From: Gnomoniopsis sp. IMI 355080
Lineage: Eukaryota > Ascomycota > Sordariomycetes > Diaporthales > Gnomoniaceae
Length of the DNA stretch: 64,000 nucleotides
NCBI GenBank assembly: GCA_027946555.1
Contig: JAPEVC010000141.1
Location: forward strand, 32,268 to 96,267
Reading direction: 5' to 3'
Below, piece by piece: positions 56,755-64,000 of the stretch. The notes under the pieces were generated by a model. The model searched no databases. It had not been told where the DNA came from and saw nothing but the letters and a program-made list of their open reading frames with translations. A program made the translations under genes and the position numbers. Position 1 is the stretch's first letter. Each line of letters starts with the position of its first letter.

Positions 56755-58158
56755 ATGGCGGAACGTCCTTTCAAGAAGGTTCTCATAGTAGGTGCGGGAC
56801 CCGCGGGTCTCCTGCTTGCGCTTCTACTATCGAAGCATGGAATTCCCGTCACCATTATCGAGATGTCCCATCAGCTGGATCAGCAGCCTCGTGCAGCTCA
56901 CTATGGTCCTGCGGCCATTCCTGATCTCAAGCGTGCGGGCATCTTGGATCAGCTTCGTACCAAGGGTCTGAGTCTCAGTACGATGTGCTGGCGCCGTTTC
57001 GAGGACCACAGCTATATTGCCGGCTTTGACTCGAGCGTCCTATCAGATGTCGATGGAAATGACTGGAGGACTGTCAGCTATCCGTTGCAGGACCTAGACC
57101 AGCTAATGCTGGATGAGTTTTTGGCAAAGTATAAAGGTGACATCAAGTGGTTGCACAAAGTCGTTGATGTGGGTCAGGATGCGGACAAGGCGTGGGTTGA
57201 TGTAGAGACGCCAGAGGGTAAGAGCAGGCTCGAGGCAGACTATATTGTGGGGTGTGACGGGGCGAATAGCTCGGTAAGAAAGTCTCTGTTTGGGAACGAG
57301 TTTCCTGGTCACACCTGGGACGCTCAAATTATTGCGACGAACGTAAGTCATCGGATCCTTGGACTTATCTAGATGGTAAAGATGGCATTCTAGCTTACTG
57401 AGACCCATTGCAACAGACTTATTATGATTTCGAGGGGAAATTTGGATTTTCTGAAGTCAACTTTATCATACACCCAGAGCACTTCTTTGTGAGTATTTTC
57501 ACGCCACACAAAGGGTTGTCAATAGTGTCTTGTTTACTAATGTAATCTTCAGATGGCTGCCAAATTGACTGCAGACGGCTTATATCGGATTACCTACGGT
57601 GAAACTCCTGGACTATCCATCGAAGAGTACAAGAAGAGGCAGCCATGGAAGTTTGAGACTATACTTCCCGGACACCCCAAACCGGAAGAGTACAAAATGA
57701 TAAATTGGGCGCCTTACAAAATGCACAATCGCTGCGCCGAAAAATTTAGAGTGGGAAGAATTATCCTTGCAGCTGATGCTGCTCATCTCTGTAATCCCTG
57801 GGGAGGAATGGGCATCACCGGCGGCTTTGTCGACTGTGGCGGCCTCTACGAATGTCTGGCCGGCATCTGGGACGGCAAGGCTGACGACTCCATCCTCGAC
57901 ATATACAGTGAAAAGAGGATCGAGAAGTATCGGACCATCATCAATCCCATTTCTACGGAAAACTTCAAGAGAGTCTCCGATAAGGATCCGCAGACAAGAT
58001 ACGACCGAGATGAGTTCATGCACATGTTGACAAAGGGAGAAACGGACAAGCCCTTCCTCAAGGATCTTCTCATGGACGGCTTTAATGTCAGGTATGACTT
58101 TACACAACATTATAACGATGCTGGAGGGAACACGCATGCGACGAATGGCCACAGTTAA
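56755..58158 (+). CDS. FAD-dependent monooxygenase (aromatic hydroxylase type)
   Basis: Three exons, 56755-57342, 57417-57488 and 57553-58158, all phase 0, encode 421 residues. The Rossmann fingerprint VLIVGAGPAGLLLALLLSKH sits at the N-terminus, followed by an acidic strand end (IIEM) and the conserved RAAHYGPAA arginine region. The DG motif reads VGCDGANSSVRKSLFG and the second FAD motif reads ILAADAAHLCNPWGGMGITGG. This is the class A flavoprotein group (phenol 2-monooxygenase/PheA-like), which hydroxylates aromatic or polyketide substrates with NAD(P)H and O2. There is no thioredoxin-like C-terminal domain, so it is the short form used in secondary metabolism and catabolism. No neighbouring synthase or dioxygenase indicates a pathway. 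Confidence 0.9.
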
Positions 58159-58832
58159 GAACTTGGTCTTCAGGCAGCTTGACTACAATAGACAGTGAGG
58201 AGCTTGAGCTATGTCTTGCTTCTTCAACATCAGTCGGAGAGATCTGAATGTAAGACTAAATTGAGTATCGAAAACAATCCTTCTCCAGGGGGCGATACAC
58301 AGTGATATGGAGTTCTGGGTGTCTCAAGATCTGTCCAATATGATGCCGATTGGGCTCGCTACAGAAGCACCAAGGCTGATCCAATTGCAACCCAAGGTTC
58401 GGCTGAATACAAGAAAGAGAAAAGAAGCAACGGCCACCAATACATCTTTAGTAGATTCCTGATCACCGATCACCAACCTTCACGCCGAGACCATGATTGT
58501 CGAAAGGCCTGAAGAGGATGGATCGGGGTCCGTTTAGGAGTGTTGGTCGACCGTGCGTCACAATGCTGAAGAGAAATTGGCTTCTCGACATTCAGCCAAG
58601 ACAAGACATGAATAATGGTCGACAATAGGGGGATGGCTTTGCGGTGAGACCGTGGCTCACGTTCTGCTCACAAGACTCAAAGATTAGCCACAGTTCTTGG
58701 TCTTGAGTTACTTGGTTGCCCAGGAAGTAGCGCTCACTATCTGCAATTCGAAACAATCTCTAGGACATGATCCAAGACTCCAAGACATCAGCAGAGTGTG
58801 GCGACGGATTGTTACCACCCCAACTGACTGAT
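58159..58832. other. intergenic between convergent genes
   Basis: Shared 3' flank of the monooxygenase and the RRM protein; no further feature seen. Confidence 0.5.
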
Positions 58833-60464
58833 TCAGACGTGCCTGGGGAAGTCGAAAAGGTACTCAGAGGGCTGGTAGACTTGAGACTCCAGAGGATCCT
58901 TGCCAAAGAAGCAACGGATGTGAGGGAGTTCTCGAGCGAGAGCCATCTTTGCAGCCTGAGCCTGGCATCGGAAGCTACCAAAACGATACTCGATCACGGC
59001 ATCTTCCTTGCCCACTGATCCCTGGACATGGGTGATGATGTTGTCGATCTGGAACTCCAACTTCGTGCGAAAGAAATCGGTCATAGTGCTGGGATTGACG
59101 ATCGAGGGAGGGCCACCGATGAGAAGGACGCGGCTAGCATCAGAGTCTGCAAGCTGCGGCTTTTCAGAGGTCTTGATGCGGTTCCACATGACGCGGGCAT
59201 TGTAATCCTTCACACGAAGACCCTGCAACTCGCACTTGGTGTAGAACTCGTGAGCGACCTTACGCGTGAAGAAAACCACCTTGGCCGCGCAGCCAGGGTG
59301 GTTCCGCTGAAGCTCAGGACCGTTGATGTGGATGGCAAAGATGCGGCCCAAGGGGCCCAGCTTGTGAATCGCTGCCAAAAGCTCGTGGGTGGTCAGGCTT
59401 GGTGGGAGATTGACAATGAAGAGAGAGCAATTCAGGTCGTCAGGGATGTCCTCACTCTGGTTGGCCGGAAGGAAGATATCGCCCTGGTAGTGGGGGCTAA
59501 AGTGACGCTGAATTCTGGCGACGGGACCGACCTCAGTGCTGTTGAGACCGGCTCCAATGCCATCCTTGATCCCCATCTGCTGCAGTGATGTAGTCAAGCG
59601 ATCGGCCGGGGTGGCAACACGGTAGGGGGGGTTGTGTAGATTCAAGGCACCACGTGCGATTGGATTACCCTGACCAGATGTGCCGGTGGCCGCGAGGTTG
59701 AACATGGGCTGGTAGCTCTGGTAGCTGTTGGAAGTCAAAGGAACAATCGGCTGAATGCTCCGGTAGTGTGTAGAGGCAGGAGGAGGAGGACCAGAACTGC
59801 CATAGTATTGGCTGGGAGGAGCAAAAACAGGACCCTTCAAGAAGTGGGATGGCAAGTAGCTCGAAATAGATTCTTTGCGGGCGGTGGAAGAATCCTGTGA
59901 AGGGCGACTGACGCCGAATCCAGGGTTGTTTGGATTGCCATGGACAGGAGCATCAGGTTTGATGGTATCGATGGATGCATTCCTGGTGGTATGGCCGGTC
60001 CAGGATCTGCAATTCTTTCCCTTGTTGATTTCTGGAAGACAGACATCAGGAATCTTGAAGATGGAGAGTTTCTCGATTCGCTGAGACGGCGTTTCATGAG
60101 CATCTCGCTGGGTATCGTAGTGGCTTCCGTATGGCCGGCCTCTGCATGGGGTGGAATGCTCTCCTCTTCCCGTACCTCCCTGACGAGCATGAGACCCAGA
60201 GGTCTCAAACACTTTGCTGACGAGATCATTTGTACGGCGAGACAGAGAGGAGGGATGGCCAGCTGCTGGAGTAGTTCGAGCGCTGATTGTGATGGCCTCG
60301 GACCAGGGGGAGAAGCAGCCATTGGATGCTTTGTCATTTTGAGGCGTGGCAGAAGAAGAAGAAGGGTTGGGTTTGGGACAGACGCCACGAAAGAACGACG
60401 TGTAGGGGCTGGGGGGCGTCCGTGAATCCATGTTGAGATCGGGAGACTTGGATGAATTGGCCAA
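58833..60464 (-). CDS. RRM-domain RNA-binding protein
   Basis: A single exon, 543 residues. The first ~330 residues are low-complexity (Ser, Pro, Thr, Gln and Tyr-rich, e.g. STHYRSIQPIVPLTSN) and likely disordered. A canonical RRM follows at about 344-420: CSLFIVNLPPSLTTHELL is RNP2, and the RNP1 position reads AAKVVFF, weaker than K/RG.AFV.F. Residues ~430-515 (SRVLLIGGPPSIVNPSTM, then EDAVIEYRFGS) look like a second, divergent RRM. The architecture is that of Pezizomycotina RRM proteins of unknown target, probably acting on mRNA in nucleus or cytoplasm. ATG 60464 is the first; 60431 (MDSRTPPSPY) is a good second choice. A TATATATAT lies about 115 bp upstream. Confidence 0.84.
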   Translation of the reverse strand: MANSSKSPDLNMDSRTPPSPYTSFFRGVCPKPNPSSSSATPQNDKASNGCFSPWSEAITISARTTPAAGHPSSLSRRTNDLVSKVFETSGSHARQGGTGRGEHSTPCRGRPYGSHYDTQRDAHETPSQRIEKLSIFKIPDVCLPEINKGKNCRSWTGHTTRNASIDTIKPDAPVHGNPNNPGFGVSRPSQDSSTARKESISSYLPSHFLKGPVFAPPSQYYGSSGPPPPASTHYRSIQPIVPLTSNSYQSYQPMFNLAATGTSGQGNPIARGALNLHNPPYRVATPADRLTTSLQQMGIKDGIGAGLNSTEVGPVARIQRHFSPHYQGDIFLPANQSEDIPDDLNCSLFIVNLPPSLTTHELLAAIHKLGPLGRIFAIHINGPELQRNHPGCAAKVVFFTRKVAHEFYTKCELQGLRVKDYNARVMWNRIKTSEKPQLADSDASRVLLIGGPPSIVNPSTMTDFFRTKLEFQIDNIITHVQGSVGKEDAVIEYRFGSFRCQAQAAKMALARELPHIRCFFGKDPLESQVYQPSEYLFDFPRHV

Positions 60465-60577
60465 CGATAGGAGAAGAGTGAAGATTATGCGAGCGGGATG
60501 GAGTGGTCTCTGTTCTGGTGGTATGGAGAAGGAAAGAGAAGTGGCCAGGACTTGGTTCTGGCTCTGAAATATAGGGG

Positions 60578-60586
60578 ATATATATA
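60578..60586 (-). promoter_or_regulatory. TATA box of the RRM-protein gene
   Basis: TATATATAT on the minus strand about 115 bp before the ATG at 60464. Assignment by position. Confidence 0.45.
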
Positions 60587-61810
60587 GAGGCTCAGGAATA
60601 GCTTCAGATCATCTGAAGTGACTGCAGAGCTTCTAGGCATGACCTTTTCAGTGTGCCAATGGCAGGCAGAGAAGACAGGCTATCCAGATTGTCCACCTGG
60701 CAACACACATTTGCCACCACAATCTACCATTGTCGCTTCAAATGTTGACAAATGGGCCTGGATTTCCACCGCTTGAATCAGTAGCTACAGAAGGGGTAGC
60801 TTGGATTCATCTTTCCTGAGGCTGCCAGCTGGAGCAACACGAACCTCACAGACGAAGTAATATCTATGGGGCAGATATGATAGCAATGCAGTATTATGAG
60901 GGAGACTAACATTGCGTTAGTAATTCTTTGCCTGTATTAAAGAGCCAACACTCAGAGTCAAGCTTGCCTACCTAGTATCTACTCCTTCTCTGCATTTTGC
61001 GGTTGGTAGCCTCCTGTGGAAGTTTCAAGATCCAGTGTCTTTGACACTCAAGCCTAGAGATTGTGAATCTACACTGCGTTGTCAAGGGAGCGTAATTCTT
61101 TGATTCCTTTCTTACCGTAGGTAGAGCCCCATCGACAGGAGCATATCTCGTTCCGTAATTGATCTTTTTGGCTACCTGCCCAGGTGAGCGAGATTTGAGT
61201 AAGTAAACAAGGATCGAGTACCAGTCAAATGTTCATTGTTTCTCGAACAACCAGATTCAATATTGACTTGATAGTCTTTGTATTCGGTGTGGCTGAGCGG
61301 CCAATCAATATTCCAGTGTAACTTGCGCAAATAATCTGAGCTACATCATCTTGCGGTGTGTGGATGAGCCACTCCGTGTGAACACACCTCCAAAGCTATT
61401 TTGTTATGATCTCCATCTCTTTTCTATTATGACAATGAGAGCTTCATAAATCATCCCGACAACAATTGAGGCTTGTTTCGTGTTTCGAATTTCAAAAGAG
61501 CTCTTTGTCCTCGTCTCAGGCAAAGAATCTGTGAGGTTGAGCCAGGAGTCTTGTGCTTTGGTGACGAAACAAAGGGGTGCCATATTCATCACATAGAAAC
61601 AATGACCAGTATTCTTACCTAGAGTCATAAGAGCTTGGTGACTTCCTCGCCCCTGGACTGGTCATCTTGTAATTTGTTCAGACACCAACCTGTAGCTGGT
61701 CTACCTAATATTCATTACATATGTGCGACAAAAGAGACGAAACTTCACATTCCCAAATAATCAAGAAACATAATCCACCGGAACCCCGAAACGTAGGAAA
61801 GTAAAACATA
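60587..61810. other. intergenic between divergent genes
   Basis: Shared upstream region of the RRM gene and the 61811 gene. CTACCTAG-type motifs near 60970; no gene seen. Confidence 0.5.
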
Positions 61811-63247
61811 ATGAAGGTGAACAATAAACGCCAGGCCGACAATGAACCCCAGCCCAGCCCGCCCAAGAAGCGGCAAGCCGTGGCCCCAACCACACGCATC
61901 ACACGATCCTCATACAAACTCAAGGGCGATGCAGCGGAGCTGAACCCCGGACTGCCCATGGCGTCGCGTCAGCGCAAGAAGCCCGCACCCGCAGCGTCCG
62001 CACCGCAAGACCGCAAACCAATGAAAGTGGTCTCTCCTCCAAACGACAGCTTTGTCGAGCCAGCGATTCTGCCTGCAACCACGACGTATGTTCCCGTAGC
62101 ACATGAGCCTGCCGAGCAGGCTTCTGCGAAACCTCCTTCTGTCATCTATGCAATGGGCACCACGCCGGGCGGCCGAGTGATTCGCGCCCCGATCCTGATC
62201 GGGAACGACTGTAGGGCTGACGGCTGCCAGTCAGATGTGGTGGTGGCAGTGAACTCGACCGAGGCAGCCAACCCAGGCGGCCCGGCGCCCATAGCGTATA
62301 TGGGCAATGAAGTCGCCATAGCATTTACGTATTTCGCGGACGCCTCACTTCATGAGGTCGACCAGAAAGACCGTATGCTGAAGCTGCGTTGCCGAGCACC
62401 CAGCCGTAGCTCTCAAATTAGTCGTACCCCGTCCGGACCTGTGCAAACCTGCTCGAATCCCTCGCGGTCTTCCGCGGGCGGCCCGGCGTCTCCTGCGACT
62501 TTAACTTCTGCCACGGTGATGAGGACCGTAAGCCCAGTCACGAAATTGAAGCTGGACTGGTCGAAACTGGACCCTAATTGGCTAAAAGAAGGCGATGAGG
62601 TCTGGAAAGCACCACAAAGCAAGACCATGCCAGCCGTTGTGGAAGCTTCCTACTCGGTCAGCTCGTTCGAGCAAGCGGCAGAGCTCCTAGAGAATGAGAT
62701 GGACGTTCAAGCCATTGAAGAGGAGGTTTTAGCTCTACCAGTTGTGGAGATACTTGTATCTGATTGTCCGCAAGACGTTGTTGATGGAGACTCGAATGTC
62801 TCATCAAAGATTACTGACTCCAATCCAGTCATCGTCAAATGCAGCGCAAGCGCCTCATCTCTTAACACCATGGATAGGACCACTAATGAGGAGACCACCA
62901 AGGCGGCCTGTTCTCCAAAGGCGGTAGATGCATTTTGCCGGTCAAATGCACCTTCACCTTCTTTTGCGTCACATGCTGCTGATGTGTCGCGTCTGCCAAA
63001 GACTCCGGTGAAGACCGCGCAGCAAACGGCGAATCTACAGCGAGAGAAGGAGCTCAGAGCAAAGCTCATCGAGATGAGAAGGGCCAGGTTGGCAGTTGGG
63101 CCCTCATGTGTACAAAACGTGTTGGTTCGGTCCATCGACGGCTCCAAGTCGGCAATCACTACTCAGAGTACGCATGAGGCGAATTGTGTCAGGGAAGAGG
63201 ACCAATACAGCGTTGAAGAGTATGAAGAAGACATCGTATGCTATTGA
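61811..63247 (+). CDS. hypothetical disordered, probably nuclear protein
   Basis: A single exon of 478 residues with an even coding signal. The N-terminus is basic with a PPKKRQ nuclear-localisation-like cluster, and the remainder is rich in Ser, Ala, Pro and Thr. A more ordered strip reads KLKLDWSKLDPNWLKEGDEV near 245-265. A helical basic segment (REKELRAKLIEMRRARLAV) lies near 415-433, and the end is acidic (EEYEEDIVCY). No known domain is recognised. Convergent with psf2, 292 bp apart. It may be a chromatin or RNA-associated lineage-specific protein, but that is only composition-based. Confidence 0.7.
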   Translation: MKVNNKRQADNEPQPSPPKKRQAVAPTTRITRSSYKLKGDAAELNPGLPMASRQRKKPAPAASAPQDRKPMKVVSPPNDSFVEPAILPATTTYVPVAHEPAEQASAKPPSVIYAMGTTPGGRVIRAPILIGNDCRADGCQSDVVVAVNSTEAANPGGPAPIAYMGNEVAIAFTYFADASLHEVDQKDRMLKLRCRAPSRSSQISRTPSGPVQTCSNPSRSSAGGPASPATLTSATVMRTVSPVTKLKLDWSKLDPNWLKEGDEVWKAPQSKTMPAVVEASYSVSSFEQAAELLENEMDVQAIEEEVLALPVVEILVSDCPQDVVDGDSNVSSKITDSNPVIVKCSASASSLNTMDRTTNEETTKAACSPKAVDAFCRSNAPSPSFASHAADVSRLPKTPVKTAQQTANLQREKELRAKLIEMRRARLAVGPSCVQNVLVRSIDGSKSAITTQSTHEANCVREEDQYSVEEYEEDIVCY

Positions 63248-63539
63248 CAAGAAAAGTAGAGGTGTTGCACAAGGTAAGCACCCAGGTCTGAGGATTCTGA
63301 TGAAATGTTCTATGATTAGCAAAGTATATAACGAAGCATTGCGGTGGAGCCGCTTTTGACTCTTTCCTTGGCAGTCCAACCTGCCTTTACCTGTATCATT
63401 TGTCGTGAGCTCGTACCAACGCCAACCATGCTTCCAGGAGTATACCGCCCTTTTGTGACCTAGTCCAAGGCCCAACGTAAATACCGTCGGGATCGACGCA
63501 GCGCGTCACCGTTTGTGCTCCAGAGATCTCTTCCAAAAT

Positions 63540-64000
63540 TTAAATACCCATTTCTTCATCGCTTTCCTCATCTTCATCCCCGCCGCCACCCACCTCGTCC
63601 TCTTCCCTACGCGTTGCTTCGGCACTCGCGCCTAACTTGCGCACACCATCCACAACGCCCAACACGAAGCCTCTGTTTTCCGCGAGTTCCATAGCACCGA
63701 CACCTCTCAGATTAATGACACCACCTCCAAAGGACTCCAACTGCGTCGTACTCGACCTCAACTTGGCAGCGCGCACCTCGACCAAGTCCCTTAGCAAACC
63801 CCTCACTTCCCCGACCGACGCAGGCAGATCGTCTCCCGCATGTGTGAGCAAAATTTCGGCCATCTCGAACCAGTGATACGGCAGGTATCCAGCGGGGGCT
63901 TCAGCAATGCAGCTGGGCAGGAACGGCGGCGCGAGCACGACGTCGGCATCTCCGAGCGGCGAGGTGTTGAGGCGGTGGGCGAAACCGAGGGCGTCTGCGC
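63540..64000 (-). CDS. psf2: DNA replication complex GINS protein Psf2 (5' end beyond window)
   Basis: The C-terminal ~152 codons of Psf2; the frame is open to the window edge, so the gene is cut here. Conserved reads are VVLAPPFLPSCIAEAPAGYL, PYHWFEMAEILLTHAGDDLP, VRGLLRDLVEVRAAKLR and LRGVGAMELAENRGFVLGVV, which are typical of fungal Psf2. A short acidic tail (DEDEESDEEMGI) ends the protein. Psf2 is one of four GINS subunits of the CMG replicative helicase in the nucleus. The missing part would be the N-terminal ~120 residues. No oddity is seen. Confidence 0.92.
   Translation of the reverse strand, partial: ADALGFAHRLNTSPLGDADVVLAPPFLPSCIAEAPAGYLPYHWFEMAEILLTHAGDDLPASVGEVRGLLRDLVEVRAAKLRSSTTQLESFGGGVINLRGVGAMELAENRGFVLGVVDGVRKLGASAEATRREEDEVGGGGDEDEESDEEMGI

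Noticed and set aside
61920..62628. Reverse frames across the 61811 gene
   Set aside because: Antisense shadows of a continuous 478-codon forward frame with steady codon usage.
1..64000. tRNA, rRNA, CRISPR, telomere repeats, complete transposons
   Set aside because: Looked for and not seen: no full cloverleaf, no CRISPR-type repeat-spacer pattern (not expected in a fungus), no TTAGGG arrays, no intact transposase or LTR pair.

Overview
This is nuclear DNA of a filamentous ascomycete (Pezizomycotina). Most genes carry short 48-165 bp introns with GTRNGT donors and C/TAG acceptors, often with a CTAAC-like branch site. The proteins belong to fungal families: Git3-type GPCR, CFEM, UstYa/DUF3328, Arb1, fungal MFS pumps and Pmp3. 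The recurring palindromic CCTACCTAGGTAGG-type motif fits Sordariomycetes-like genomes, but that placement is inference. Gene density is low, with 23 reasonably supported intact gene models and several broken or doubtful ones. Intergenic blocks of 1-3 kb separate many of them.

Layout. 0-10 kb: a nine-exon DHA2-type MFS pump, a decayed reverse-strand gene fragment, two small secreted proteins (one with an in-frame stop), a hypothetical protein and a degenerate P-loop/HAD protein. 11-21 kb: conserved housekeeping and signalling genes, namely a class I glutamine amidotransferase, a Git3-like glucose-sensing GPCR, the mRNA 3'-end factor Clp1 and an inositol polyphosphate kinase. 23-25 kb: the RNAi/heterochromatin gene arb1, which appears to carry a one-base frameshift. 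25-28 kb is gene-poor. 28-33 kb: a Pmp3-family membrane proteolipid and the intronless spliceosomal helicase Prp22. 34-40 kb: an orphan UstYa-type oxidase, a broken block with a direct repeat and a C12 tract, and a CFEM GPI-anchored protein. 41-48 kb: a second MFS transporter, an NmrA-like NAD(P)-binding protein and a small two-segment membrane protein. 48-54 kb: TRAPPC12, a very small cysteine-tailed protein hidden by an intron, nicotianamine synthase with a GC-AG intron, and a multi-span membrane protein. 56-64 kb: a flavin monooxygenase, an RRM protein, a disordered protein and the 3' part of GINS subunit Psf2.

How it fits together. Core RNA biology (Clp1, Prp22, Arb1, RRM protein), replication (Psf2), trafficking (TRAPPC12) and nutrient/inositol-phosphate signalling (GPCR, IPK) are interspersed with single accessory genes. 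Those accessory genes are two pumps, a UstYa oxidase, an FAD monooxygenase, NAS, a CFEM protein and small secreted proteins. No backbone synthase or RiPP precursor is visible, so the accessory genes do not form a recognisable biosynthetic cluster inside this window. The most unusual signals are the arb1 frameshift, the catalytically degraded P-loop/HAD protein, the orphan UstYa gene, the in-frame stop in a secreted protein and the missed cysteine-tailed microprotein.
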